Source: Gnetum montanum | Lineage: Eukaryota; Streptophyta; Gnetopsida; Gnetales; Gnetaceae | NCBI GenBank assembly: GCA_015680685.1 | Contig: MNCI01035290.1 | Coordinates: forward strand, 36,854 to 100,853 | DNA length: 64,000 nucleotides | Reading direction: 5' to 3' | The notes under the pieces: model-generated | What the model was told of the DNA's origin: nothing | Database searches by the model: none | What the model saw: the letters and a program-made list of their open reading frames with translations, nothing else | Position numbers and translations under genes: made by a program | Part shown: piece after piece, positions 11,703 through 23,750 of the stretch | How the letters are laid out: every line of letters begins with the position of its first letter | Numbering within the stretch: position 1 is the first letter of the stretch

Positions 11703-12242
11703 TCGACTCCCCTAGGACACACTTTTAGGAGAAGAAAAGTGTGTCTTAGGCCATCATGGATGCACTTTTAGGTGATGCCGAGTGCAATCTTGGCCTTAAA
11801 GGATGCAATTTTAGGTGATGCTAAGTGCATCCTAGGCTATCACGAGTGCACATTTGGGTGTGATTATGAGTGTGTTCATGGCCTCTGTGGGTATGCCTTA
11901 GGGAATTTTCTCTCACAAAGAACAATTTTTAAGAGGATTTCCTCCCTAATAATGCCCTTAAGAAGATCACTCCTAGGGAGGGCTCCCTCAAGGGAAGTGC
12001 TCTGAATGAGGGTGTTCTCATGGAGAGATCTCTTAGATGCATAGTGCAATGCACTCTTAAGGAGGATGCTCCAAGAGGGAATACTATCACATGCATAGTA
12101 TGAGGCACTCCCAAGGAGATCACTCTCACAAGTGTTGCATGAGGTGCTCTTTGTAGAGTACTCTTACCAACATAGCTATACGAGGTGCTCCAATGGAGAG
12201 TGCTCTCATGATAGTACCATACAGTGCTCCCAGGGAGAATGC
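11703..12242. repeat. Composite block C1, IGS-1 (interior between facing modules)
   Basis: The left part has two related ~60-bp segments of the type GGATGCACTTTTAGGTGATG (near 11757 and 11803). The right part (about 12000-12242) is an inverted, diverged copy of the promoter-module/B-array transition at about 8165-8470. The block recurs in the same place at 15593, 37396, 41456 and 62790, so it is a regular part of the spacer. Confidence 0.75.
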
Positions 12243-12309
12243 TACCTTTCCCAATATCTGCTAATTGAGCCAATTTCAGCCAAACCATCCTTCACCCTTA
12301 TATATTTGA
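12243..12309 (-). promoter_or_regulatory. Pol I promoter-like module, reverse, degenerate (C1 of IGS-1)
   Basis: On the minus strand this reads as the module ending GGTTTGGCTGAAATTGGCTC, but the start motif is eroded (CAGATATTGGGAAAGG instead of CATATATGGGGAGAGG). The position equivalent to the start A is 12253. It is the least well preserved of the full-length reverse modules. Confidence 0.5.
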
Positions 12310-12617
12310 TTTTTTAGGAGGGATTTATTAGGGAGAACGCCCTGGTGTAGTGTGCTCTTAGGGAGGGTTCCCTTAGAGAGAACTCTCAAGGGAACTATCA
12401 AGAAGAATGCTCTCAAGGATGGTTCTCATGGAGGGCCCTATCCAAGAGAACTCTCTCAATGAGGGCTTTCTTCAGGAGAATGCTCTTAGATGTGTGGTGG
12501 TGCAAGGCTCTCTTAAGGATGATGGTCCTAGAGAGAAAATTGTCATGTGCATAGCGTGAGGTACTCCTGGTGGGAGCACTCTAGCAAGCACTACATGAGG
12601 CTCTCTCAGGAGAGTGC
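12310..12617. repeat. Inverted B repeats ending at an orientation-switch joint
   Basis: Here the 15-bp units appear as their reverse complement (AGGGAGAATGCTCTCAAGGA-like words). At GCTCTCTCAGGAGAGTGC (12600-12617), itself a near-palindrome, the array turns back to forward units. The same joint occurs at 16451, 38296, 42377, 43673 and 63663. Confidence 0.7.
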
Positions 12618-15522
12618 CCTTCCCTAAGGACGCCCTCCATGAGAGCAGTCTCCCTAAGGATGACCTCCTTGAGAGCATCCTTCTTAAGAGAGTGCCTTTC
12701 CTAAGTGCCCTCCCTAAGAGTGTTCTCCTTGAGAGTGTCCTCCATTAGACTAGACTTCTAGAAAGTGTTTTCCTTGAGAGTGCCCTCGCTGGTTGTTTTC
12801 TCCTTAGAGTGCACTCATTGAGAGTGTTCTATTAGAGAGTTCCTTCCCTAAGGGTGACCCCCTGAGAGCATTCTCCATAAGAGCACCCATTAGAGAAACC
12901 TCTACAAGAGCATTCTCCTTTAGATTTCCCTCCATGAGATCACCTTCCACTATGCATGTGAGAGTGTTCTCCTTGAGAGTGCCCTCATTGAGAGTGTTCT
13001 TTTGAAGAGCATCCTTTCTAAGAGTGCCCTCCCTATGAACGCCTTCTATGAGAATGGTCTCCCTAAGGATACCCTCCTTGAGAGAATCCTACTTAAGAGC
13101 ATTCTCCATGAGAGTGCCCTCCTCAAGAGCACCTTTGTGCTATGCACATGAGAGTTTTCTCCTTGAGAGCACCCTTGTTGAGAGTGCCCTCTTGGAGGGC
13201 ATCCTTCTGGAGAGCAATTTTCCTAAGGGCAACCTCCCTCAGAGTGTTCTCTCTAAGAGAACCTTATTCTACACATGTGGGAGTGTTCTCCTTGAGAGAA
13301 CCCTTGTTGAAAGCATTCTCTCAAAGAGAACCCTCCCTATGGGCACCCTCCTTGAGAGCAGTCTTCCTAGGAACACCCTCCTTGAGAGTGTCCTCCTTAA
13401 GAGAATTCTTCATGAGAGAACCCTCCTTGAGAGCATTCTCCTTGAGAGAACGCTCTATTAGAGTGGCCTTTTGAAGAGTTTTCTCCTTGAGAGCACCCTC
13501 ATCCCCAAAGTGCTCTCCTTGAGAGCATTTTTTAGATAGTGCCCTCCTTAAGAGTGCCCTCCCCAAGAGTGTTCTCCCTTAGAGTGCCCTCCGTTAGAGC
13601 AGCCTCCATGAGAGTGTCCTCCTTGAGAGAACCCTCCATGAGAGCATTGTCCATGAGAGCACCTTGTGCTACACACATGAGAGTGTTCTTCTCTAGAGTT
13701 CCCTTATTGAGAGTGTTATCTTATTGAGGAGGATGCCCTCCTCAAGAGCATCCTCCTTAAGATCATTCTCCATGAGAGAACCCTCCATGAGAGTGGCCTC
13801 TATGAGAGATTTCTACTTAAGAGTGTCCTCTATGAGAGCACCTTACACTATGCACATGAGAGTGTTCTCCTCGAAAGCATCCTAGTTGAGTGCATTTTCT
13901 TGGAGAGCACCCTTACTAAGAGTGCCCTCCCTGAGAGCAGTCTCCCTGAGGACACCCTCCTCGAGAGAATCCTCCTTAAGAGCATTCTCCTTAAGAGTGT
14001 TCTCTATGAGAGCACCCTCCCTGAGAGTGTTCTCCTTGAGAGTACCTTCCATTAGAGTGGCCTTTTGAAGAGTGTTCTCCTTGAGAGCACCCTCCCTGAG
14101 AGCACCTTACATTATGCACATGAGAGTGCTTTCCTTGAAAGTTCCCTCTCAAAGGAAATCCTTCTAGAGAGTACTCTCCCTAAGAGTGGCCTTCCTCAGA
14201 GCATTCTCCCTATGAGTGCCTTGCACTACGTACATGGGAGTGTTCTCCTCGAGAGCACCCTCTTTGAGAGCATTCTCTTGGAGAGTTCCCTCCCCTAGAG
14301 TGCCCTCCCTAAGAGTGGTCTCCTTGAGGATGCCTTCCCTGATTCCACCCTAATTGAGAGCATTCTTTCTAAGATCATCCTTTATTAGAGTGACCACATT
14401 CAGAGAACCCTTTGTTAGAGTAGCCTCCCTAAGAGTGTTCTCCCTAGGAGCTTCTTGTGGTATGCACATGAGAGTGTTCTCCTCCAAAGTGACCTCATTG
14501 AGAGAATTCTCTTGTAGAGTGCCCTCCCTAAGAGTAGTCTTCCTAAGGATGCCCTCCATGAGAGCACCCTCCCTAAGAGCATTCTACCTGAGAGCAGCCT
14601 CCATTAGAGGGGCCTCCCTGAGAGCGTTCTCCTTGAGAGTGCCCTCCCTAAGAGTGGCCTCTATTAGAGTGGCCTAGAGAATTCTCCATGAAAGAACATT
14701 GCAGTACACACGTGATAGTGTTCTCCTCAAAAGTTCTCTCATTGAGAGCATTCTCTTGTAAAGAATCCTCACTAAGAGCACCCTCCATCAGAGCACCCTT
14801 CTTAAGATTATTCTCCCTAAGAGCACCCTCCATTAGATTGGTGTCCTGGAGAGCGTTCTCCTTTAGAGCACCCTCACTTGGAGCATTCTCCCTAAGAGTG
14901 CCTTGAACTACACACATGAGAGTGTTCTCCTTAAGAGTGCCCTTGTTGAGAGAATTCTCTCAAAGAGAACCCTCCATGAGAGTGCCCTCCCTGAGAACAA
15001 CCTTGCTAAGGATGTCCTCTCCAAGAGCATCCTCTTTAAGAACACCCTCCCTAAGAGAATTCTCCATGAGAGCACCCTTTGTTAGAGTAGCCTCCCTGAG
15101 AGCATTCTCCTTGAGATCACCCTCATTGAGAGAACCTTACACTATGTTCATGAGAGTGATATCCTCGAGAGCACCTTCATTGAGAGAATTCTCTCAAAGA
15201 GCACCCTCCATTAGAGTGGCATTCTTAAGAGAATTCTCGCTAAGTGCATCCATCGTAAGAGCACCTTGTGCTACACATGTGAGATTTTTTTCCTCAAGAG
15301 CATGCTCATTGAGAGCATTCTCATGGGGAGTGCCCTCACTAAGAGCACCCTTTGTTAGAGTGTTCTCACTGAGAGTGCCCTCCCTAATACAAGTGTCATT
15401 GAGAGCACCCTCCATAAGAGCGTTCTCCCTGATGGGGCCTTCTTTGAGAGCATTTTCCTTGAATATGCCCTTACTTGGTGCTCTCTCTTTGAGAGCACTC
15501 TTCTTGAGAATGCCCTCTTGGA
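12618..15522. repeat. 15-bp minisatellite (type B), IGS-1 block 2
   Basis: Forward 15-bp units occur with cassette words of the CTATGCACATGAGAG type. It ends with a conserved exit sequence ACTTGGTGCTCTCTCTTTGA (about 15475-15494) just before the next forward promoter module. The same exit precedes the C modules at 18173, 41392 and 45740. Confidence 0.92.
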
Positions 15523-15592
15523 GACCAAATTTATAAGGATGAAGGATGGTTTGGCTAAACCTAGCATAATCACCCTATATAGGGGGAGGTAG
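15523..15592 (+). promoter_or_regulatory. Pol I promoter-like module, forward (C2 of IGS-1)
   Basis: TATATAGGGGG lies at 15576-15586. The bases just upstream are CACCC rather than the usual CAACA, a local difference from all other modules. The predicted start A is 15581, and it faces the reverse module at 16092-16160 across 523 bp. Confidence 0.6.
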
Positions 15593-16091
15593 GCCAAATT
15601 CCTTGGGATGTGTACTTTTAGGAGAAGTAGAGTGCATCTTACGCCATCATGGATGGACTTTTGGGTGATTCTAAGTGCATCCTAGGCTATCATGAGCACA
15701 CATTTGGGTATGATTATGAGTGTGTCCATGGCCTTCATGGGTATGCCTCAGGGAAGTCACTCTCACAAAGAACACTTTTTAAGAGGATTTCCTCCTAAAG
15801 CATGCCCTAAGGGAGACCACTCCTAGGAAGGGCTCCCTCAAGGGAAGTGCTCTCAATGAGGGTAGTCTTGTGGAGAGCTATCTCAAATGCTCAATGCAAC
15901 ATGCTCTCAGGTAGGATGCTCCTGGAGGGAAAACTATCACGTGCCTAGCATGAGGTACTCCTAGGGAGAGTGCTCTCTCAAGCACTACATGAGACACTCT
16001 CTACAGAGTGCTCTTTCCAACATAGCTATCCAACGTGCTGCCATGGAGAGCGCTCTCATGAGAACACCATGAAGTGCTCCCAAGGAGAATG
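15593..16091. repeat. Composite block C2, IGS-1
   Basis: Same order as C1, but with only one of the two GATGCACTTTT...GGTGAT segments. This loss explains the 40-bp shorter distance between its facing modules (523 instead of 563 bp). Confidence 0.7.
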
Positions 16092-16160
16092 CTACCTCTC
16101 CCCATATATGCTGATTGGGCCAGTTTCAACCAAACCATCCTACACCCTTATAAATTTAGT
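16092..16160 (-). promoter_or_regulatory. Pol I promoter-like module, reverse (C2 of IGS-1)
   Basis: The minus strand carries TATATGGGG (16108-16100) within CATATATGGGGAGAGG, followed upstream by CCAATCAG and GGATGGTTTGG. It is the best preserved reverse copy of the TATATGGGG type. The position equivalent to the start A is 16104. Confidence 0.6.
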
Positions 16161-16468
16161 TTTCTAGGAGGGCTCTCTTAGGGAGAACGCATTCATGTAG
16201 GGAACTCTTAGGGAGGGTGCCATTAGAGAAAAGTCTCCCAAGTAGGATGCTATCAAGGAGAATTCTTTCAAGGAGGGTTCTCATGGAGGGCCCTATCCAA
16301 GATAACTTTCTTAATGAGGGCTCTCTTAAGAAGAACACTCTCAAATGTGAAATGTAAGGATTTCTCAGGGATGATGCTCCTAGAGAGAACACTATCACCT
16401 ACATAGCATGAGCACTCTTATAGGTAGTGCTCTAATAATAGTTGCATGAGGCTCTCTCGGGAGAGCAC
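16161..16468. repeat. Inverted B repeats and orientation-switch joint
   Basis: Reverse-complement 15-bp units run to the near-palindrome GCTCTCTCGGGAGAGCAC at 16451-16468, after which forward units resume. Confidence 0.7.
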
Positions 16469-18172
16469 CCTTTCTAAGAGCACCCTTCCCTAAGAGGTTC
16501 CTTTAGAGTGGTCTCCCTAAGGAAGCCCTCCTTAAGAGTGTCCTCCTTTAGAGCATTCTACATGAGAGTGCCCTTCCTAAGAGCATTCTCCTTGAGAGCA
16601 TCCTTTGTTAGAGAAGCCTTTCAGAGATCATTCTCCTTGAGAGAACGTTGCACTATGAATGTGAGAGTGTTCTCCTTAAGAGTGCCATCATTGAGAGTGC
16701 CCTCTTAGAGGGTGACCTCCTAGAGAGCACTCTTCTTGAGAGAAACCTCATTCAGAGTGTTCTCCCTAAGAATGCCTTGTGCTATGCATGTAAGAGTATT
16801 CTCCTTGAGATTGTCCTTGTTAAGAGTGTTCTCTCAGAGAGCACCTTCTGTAAGAGTTCCCTCCATAAGAGTGATCTCCTTGAGGATGCCCTCCGTGAGA
16901 GCACCCTCTCCAAGAACATTCTCCCTGAGAGCACCCTCCATTAGAGTGGCCTCCCTGAGAGCTTCTTATGCTATGCATGTGAGAGTGTTCTCCCTTGTTG
17001 AGAGCATTCTCTTGGAGAGTGCCCTCCTTGAGAGTTCCCTCCATGAGAGTGGTCTCCCTAAGGATGCCCTTCCCAAGAGCACCCTCCCAAAGAGCATTCT
17101 CCCTGAGAGTGCCATTCATTAGAGTGGCCTCCCTAAGAGCATTCTCTTGGAGAGCACCATTTGTAAGAGTACCCTCTATTAGAGAGGCCTTACTGAGGGA
17201 ATTCTCCCTAAGAGTGCCTTGAAGTACACACATGAGATTATTCTCCTCAAGAGCACCCTCATTGAGAGTGTTCTCTTGTAGAGCACCCTCATTGAGCGAG
17301 CCCTCTAATAGAGTGCCCTTACTAAGAGTGTTCTCCTTGAGAGTGCCCTCCATTAGAGTAGCATCCCTAAGAGCGTTCTACTTGAGAGAGCCCTCCCTTG
17401 GAGCTTTCTCCATGAGAGTATCTTGCACTACACACATGAGAGTGTTCTCCTCGAGAGCACACTGATTTTAGAATGTTCTCTTGAAGAGAATCCTCCATGA
17501 GCGCACCCTCCATGAAAGCACCCTCCGTGAGAGCATTATCCTAGAAAGCACCCTCTGTTAGAGCAGCCTCCCTAAGAGCATTCTCCTTGTAAGCACCCTT
17601 CATGGGAGCATTCTCCCTAATAGCACCTTGCACTATGCACTTGAGAGTGTTCTCCTCAAGAGCACCCTCTTTGAGAGCATTCTCTAAGAGAGCACCCTAA
17701 ATGAGAGTGGCCTCCCTGTGATTGGCCTCGTTGAGGACACCCTCTTGGAGTGTGTCCTGCTTAAGAGTGCCCTCCCCAAGAGCATTCTCTATGAGAGCAG
17801 CCTCCTTAAGAGCATTTTCCTTGAGATCATCCTTTATGATAGTGCCTTGCACTACATCCATGAGAGTGTTCTCCTTGAGAGCACCCTTGTTGAGAGCATT
17901 CTCTAAGAGAGTAGCCTTCCTAAGAGCATTCTCACTGAGTGCACCCTTCCTAAGAGTGTCTTGTGCTATTCATGTGAGAGTGTTCTCCTAGAGAGCACCC
18001 TCATTCAGAGCGTTCTCTTGAAGAGTGCCCTCCTCAAGAGAATTCTCACTAAGGGGACCCTCTACAAGAGAGTTCTCCCTAAGGGGGCCCTCTTTGAGAA
18101 CATTTTCCTTGAGGGTGCCCTTACTTGGTGCTCTCTCTTTAAGAGCACTCTTCTTGAAAAAATCCTCTTGGA
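16469..18172. repeat. 15-bp minisatellite (type B), IGS-1 block 3
   Basis: Forward 15-bp units with cassette words, of the same kind as block 1. It is the shortest B block of this spacer and leads to the third forward module. Confidence 0.92.
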
Positions 18173-18242
18173 GACCAAATTTATAAGGATGCAGGATAGT
18201 TTGGCTAAACTTGGCACAATCAACATATATAGGGGGAGGTAG
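18173..18242 (+). promoter_or_regulatory. Pol I promoter-like module, forward (C3 of IGS-1)
   Basis: TATATAGGGGG lies at 18226-18236 with CAACA before it and GGTAGACC after it. Unlike C1 and C2, its block contains no reverse module. Instead it runs on to a second forward module at 18831. Confidence 0.6.
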
Positions 18243-18830
18243 ACCAAATCCCATGGGATGCACTTTCAGGAGAAGAAAAGTGCATAATAGGCCATCATGG
18301 ATGCACTTTTGGGTGATGCTGAGTACAATCTTGGCCTTAATGGATGCACTTTCAAGTGATGCTAAGTGCATCCTAGGTTATCATGAGTGCACATTCAAGT
18401 ATGATTATGAGCACATCCATGGCCTCTACAGGTATGCCTCCAGGAAGTTGCTTTCATAGAGAACACTTTCTAAGAGGATTTTCCTCCCTTAGCATATCCT
18501 TAGGGAGATCACTCCTAGGGAGGGCTCCTTTAGGGAAAGTGCTCTTAACAAGGGTTCTCTTATGGAGAGCTCTCTTAGATGCATAACACAACGTGCTCTT
18601 AGGAAGGATGCTCCTAGAGGGAACACTACCACATAGCACGAGGTGCTCCCTGGGAGAGAGTTCTTGCAAGCATTGCATAAGGTGCTCTCTGTAGAGTGCT
18701 CTTGCCAGCACAACTATGCTAGGTGCTTCCATGGAGAGTCCTCTCTTTCATTATGCATGTGAGAGTGCTCTCTTTAGAGGTGTTTTATGTTGGACATGTG
18801 AGAGTGCTCTCCTTGAGTTGGTCCTTTGAA
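18243..18830. repeat. Composite block C3, IGS-1
   Basis: It shares its left and middle parts with C1 and C2 (GATGCACTTTTGGGTGATGC, then TCCTCCCTTAGCATATCC-like words), then departs near 18730 into a short tail that ends at CTTGAGTTGGTCC, just before the gene-proximal promoter-like element. Confidence 0.7.
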
Positions 18831-18900
18831 ACCAAATTTATAAGGGTGCAGGATGATATGGCTGAAACTGGTCCAATCAACATATATAGGGGAAGGTCGA
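18831..18900 (+). promoter_or_regulatory. Gene-proximal Pol I promoter-like element, unit 1
   Basis: This is the last module before the 18S gene. TATATAGGGGA is at 18883-18893, and the predicted start A at 18888 lies 5,554 bp before the 18S. Downstream sequence (GATGACCAGTTGTAGGGATA, 18903-18922) is shared only with the equivalent element at 46293, not with the other modules. That makes these two the best candidates for the true pre-rRNA promoter. The sequence supports position and consensus only; activity is unknown. Confidence 0.65.
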
Positions 18901-19239
18901 GTTGATGACCAGTTGTAGGGATAAAGCGATACATGGGTTTCTCCCTTGGGGATGTCTTGCCCTGCCCATGATATCACGGCCTTGTTGTTCATTTCTATGA
19001 CTCACAAGCCTTGTTGTGAAGAAGGATAACCCTAGAGAAGGTAGTGTCCACTTTTACAATTTGAGATAAAAGGCTTGTAGCATTATGGACATGTTCCGTG
19101 GGGTTGGTTGCCTAGGAATCCTAGGATCCCAAAGAAGTAGGTTTGGCTAGCTAGCACTGTAACTATCCTAAACATTCTCACACACATTTTAAGAGCCTAT
19201 TCGTGAGATGGATGCATTGAGTAGATGGAGCGTTAATAC
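18901..19239 (+). other. 5' ETS leader, unit 1
   Basis: Single-copy ETS follows the gene-proximal element. It includes GACCAGTTGTAGGGATAAAG and TTCTCACACACATTTTA and is shared with 46363-46700. No gene is seen. Confidence 0.6.
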
Positions 19240-22200
19240 TAATGGCTCTACAGGATTGAAAGATCCTCTCTGAAAATAATATCGAATGATTTCATATGAA
19301 TGGTTGCATTGATTTGGTGCAGTTGAGGTAGCAGAGCATCTCAAGCCCCCATGGGGTAGCACCAAGTGCATTCTCTCTCTACCTTATCACCGATTCGATC
19401 ACTTAGTAGTGCATGGGTGGTAGTTTCAGGTTCACTTGGATGTGCCAAGGAACAAAGAGGGTGTACACTCTCTTATTCTCCATGCCCTTGTGGGTGCTTT
19501 CTGTTCATTGCGGATCATGAATTTTGATATTATGGTGATCATTTCATGGTTGTACCATCTCAAAAATAAGCTTTTGTGGATTTAAAGACTTATGTTGTGC
19601 CTTCTCTTGGAGTAACTTATCGAGTTTGAGCACACGCTCATCCTTGGTAGTAAGTTATCCAAGGGTTGGAAGTAGTTGGACAAATTTTTTAGGCTCATGT
19701 CTCAAAAATATATTGTTTTGACTGCATGACACTATCTCTGGGTTTCATGAAGGGGTTTTTGATTATGGAATCACATAACACTGAATTTAGGTATTTGGAA
19801 GCTTACATCCTATGAGCCCTATTTCTTTATCCTTGGGTATGATTGTTATGGATGTTGCGAGATTAGAGCCACTACTGATGGCACTACGGGATTGAAAGAT
19901 CACCTTTGAAAATGATATCAGTTGATTTCGTATGAATGGTTGCATTGATTTGGTGTGGTTGAGGTAGTAGAGATTCTTGACACCCCCATGGGATAGTGTC
20001 TAGTGCATGCTCTCTCTACCTTATCAATGATTAAATCACTTAGTAGCACATGGGTGGTAGTGGTGAGTTCACTTGCATGAGCCAAGGAATGAATAGGACA
20101 TAGTCTCTTTTGTTCTCGAGGGACTTGCGAGTGCCTTGCTATTCATTGTGGATAGTGGGTTCTAATATTTGAGTGACCATTTTTTGGTCATTCCATCTCA
20201 AAAATAAGCTTTCATGGATTCAAAGATTTATGTCACACCTTCCCTTGGAGTAACTTGTCAAGTTTGAGTGCATGCTCAACTTCAGTAGCAAGTTCTCCAA
20301 GGGTTAGGAGTAGTCAAACGGATGTTTTAGGCTCATGCCTAAAAAAACTATTGTTTTGACTATAGGACACTCTATCTCTGGGTTTCACAAAGGATTTTTC
20401 AATTGTGTAGTTACTTAACATCAAATTTGGGTATCTGGAAGCCTACATCCTATGAGGCTTGTTTCTTTATCCTTGGGCGTAATTGTTGTGGATGTTGCAT
20501 GATTGGAGCCACTACTAATGGCACTATGGGATTGAAATATCCCCTCTGAAAATGATATTGGTTGATTTTGTGCAAATGGTTGTATTGATTTGGTGCAGTT
20601 GAGGTAGTAGAGCATCTTGATGCCCCCATGGGGCATCATCTAGTGCATGCTCACTCTACCTTATCATTGATTCTAGCACTTAGTAGTGCATGGGTGGTAG
20701 TGGTGAGTTCACTTGCATGAGCTAAGGAATGAAGAGGACATAGTCACTCTTATTCTTAATGCACTTGCAGGTGCCTTGCTGTTCATTATGGATCATGGGT
20801 TCTAATATTTGGGTAACCATTTCATGGTCATTCCATCTCAAAAATAAGCTTTTGTGGATCAAAAGACTTACATTGCACCTTCCCTTGGAGTAACTTGTCA
20901 AGTTTGAGTGCATGCTCAACTTTAGCAGCAAGTTCTCCAAGGGTTAGAAGTAATTGAATAGATTTTTCAGGCTCATGCCTTGAAAATCTATTGTTTTGAC
21001 TACCAGACACTCTCTCTTTGGGTTTCACAAAGGAGTTTTCAATTGTGTGGTAACTTAATGCCAAATTTTGGTATTTGGAAGCCTACATCCTGTGAGGCCT
21101 ATTGATTTATCCTTGGGTGTGATTGTTTAGGATGTTATGATATTTGATCCATCACTGATGGCTCTACAAGATTGAAAGATCCCCTCTAAAAATGATATCA
21201 TATGATCTTGTGAAAATGGTTGCACTAATTTGGTGTGGTTAAGGTAGCAGAGCATCTCAACATCCCCACGGGGTAGCATCAGGTGAATGCTCTCTTTACC
21301 TTATCATCAATTTGATTGCTTAGTAGTGCATGGATGGTAGTTGGGAGTTCACTTGAACATGCCAAGGAATGAAGAGCATGTAAGCTCTCTTGTTTTCCAT
21401 GCACTTGTAGGTGCATCATTGTTCTCTTGTTCATTGTGAATTGTGGATTTTGATATTCTGGTGACCATTTCATGGTTGTTCCATCCCAAAAATAAATTTT
21501 TGTAGATTCAAAGACTTATGTTGCACCTTCCCTTGGAGTAACTTGTTGAGTTTGAGTACATGCTCAACCTCAGTAGTAAGTTCTCCAAGGGTTAGAAGTA
21601 GTTGGATGGATGTTTCAAGCTCATGCCTCGAAAATCTATTATTTTGGCTACTAGACACTCTGTCTCTAGGTTTCACAAAGTTTTTAATTGTGCAATCACT
21701 TAATGCCAAATTTAGGTATCTAGAATCCTACATCCAGTGAGGCCTATTTATTTATCATTGGGTGTGATTATTTAGGATGTTGTAATATTTTAGCACTAAT
21801 GGCTCTACGAGATTGAAAGATCTCATCTAAAAATGATATCGTATGATTTTTTGTGAATGGTTGCATTGATTTGGTGTGTTTGAGGTAGCAGAGCATGTTA
21901 ATGCCCCCACAAGGTAGCATCAGGTGTATGCTTTCTCTTCCTTATCATAGATTCGATCACTTAGTAGCACATGGGTGGTAGTTGTGAGTTCACTTGGACA
22001 TGCCAAGGAACGAAGAGCATGTATGCTCCCTTGTTTTCCATGCACTTGCAGGTGCCTCACTATTCATTATGGATCAAGGGTTTTGATATTTAGGTGACCA
22101 TTTTGTGGTTTTTCCATCTTGAAAATAATTTTTTTTATTCAAAGACTTACGTTGCACCTTCCCTTGGAGTAACTTGTTGAGTTTTAGCACATGCTCAACC

Positions 22201-23304
22201 TCGGAAATAAGTTCTCCAAGAATTAGGAGTAGTCAAATGGATGTTTGAGGCTCATGCCTTGAAAATATATTATTTTGACTACCTAACACTCTATCTATAG
22301 GTTTCATGAAGGAGTTTTTGGTTGTGTGGTTACTTAATGCCAAATTTAGGTATCTAGAAGCCTACATCCTATGAGGCCTGTTTCTTTATCATTGGGTGTG
22401 ATTGTTTAGCATGTTGTGATATTTGAGTAATCACTGATGGCTCTACAGGATTGAAAGATCCCATTTGAAAATGATATAGTATGATTTCATGAAAATGATT
22501 GCATTTATTTTGTGTGGTTAAGGTAGTAGAGAATCACTGATTCGATCACTTAGTAGCACATGGGTGGTAGTTGTGAGTTCACTTGGATGTGCCCAAGAAC
22601 GAAGAGGGTGTACGCTCTCTTGTTCTTCATGCACTTGTGGATGCCTCTCTATTCATTGCGAATTGAGGATTCTGATATTTTGGTGATTATTTTGTGTTCA
22701 TATCATCTTGAAAATAAGCTTTCATGGATTCAAAGACTTATGTTGTGCCTTCCTTTGGAGTAACTTGTCAAGTTTGAGAGCATGCTCATCCTCATCAATA
22801 AGTTCTCCAAGGATTAGAAGTAGTCAAGAAGATGTTTAGGGATCATGTCTTGAAAATCTATTATTTTGGCTATGTGACACTCTATCTCTAGGTTTCACAA
22901 AGGATTTATCGATTCTATGGTCACTGAACGTTGAATTTTGGTATCTAGAACCCTACATCCTGTGAGGCCTATTTCTTTATCCTTACGTGTGATTATTCAG
23001 GATGTTGTGAGATTAGAGCCACCATTGATAGCTCTATGGGATTGAAAGATCCCCTTTGAAAATGATATCATATGATTTCATGTAAACAGTTGCATTGATT
23101 TGGTGTTGTTGAGGTTGCAGAGCATCTTGACAACCCCATGGGGTAGCATCAGGTGCATATTATCTCTACCATATCATCAATTCAATTGCTTAGTAGCACA
23201 TGGTTGGTAGTTGCAAGTTCACTTGGATGTGCTGAGGAATGAAGAGCATGTACACTCGTTCTCCATGCACTTACGGGTGCCTCGCTGTGCATTGCAGATT
23301 GTGG
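19240..23304 (+). repeat. ~640-bp tandem repeats in the 5' ETS, unit 1 (six plus a partial)
   Basis: The word ATTGAAAGATC (or a near variant) recurs at about 19255, 19891, 20529, 21170, 21810, 22449 and 23039, giving periods of 636, 638, 641, 640, 639 and 590 bp. The sixth unit has lost about 50 bp. The seventh is partial and stops near 23304. Other markers of each unit are CACTTAGTAGCACATGGGTG, CCTTCCCTTGGAGTAACTTG and CTTCTTTATCCTTGGGTGTG-like words. The open frames in these units are short and broken at different places, so they are not genes. Confidence 0.9.
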
Positions 23305-23750
23305 GTTCCCTCTTGTTGCATTGAGATGAGATTTGAACCATGTTCGAAGTGTTGGTTCAGAGTGGTTGTGTTGCTAGGATGCATCCCTCACCATAATTCT
23401 TGAATAGAGATAGGATGTAAATGTCCTTCCCCTTGAGGAAAATTTTATTTCAAAGTGGAGGCTATGGCTAATCTTCATTTGGAATTCATAATGTGACAAT
23501 AGTTGCATGTTCCTTGTTAGGGTACATGTTCCCTCTTGTTATATTGAGATGATATTGGAACCACATTTGAGCATTTTTCATGTGGTTGTGTTGTTGGGAT
23601 GCATTCCTCACCTTGATGGTTGGATAGTGAGGATGGAAACATTCTGGCCCTCAAGAAGAATGCAATTTTCAAGGGGCTCCTACAGACAATTTTCAATTCA
23701 CATTCATAGTATTGATTATGGTTGCATGTACCTTTCAATGGCACATGGCA
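23305..23750 (+). repeat. ~222-bp tandem repeat in the 5' ETS, unit 1 (two copies)
   Basis: GTTCCCTCTTGTT starts at 23305 and again at 23528, a 223-bp period. Each copy contains TTGAGATGA and GGATGCAT(C/T)CCTCACC. Unit 2 has three copies. Confidence 0.8.

Noticed and set aside
20828-21064. Short minus-strand frames in the 640-bp repeats (also 21470-21709, 48955-49191, 50236-50448) as a small conserved gene
   Set aside because: They recur because the DNA repeats. Starts, stops and frame differ between copies, and the plus-strand reading is transcribed spacer.
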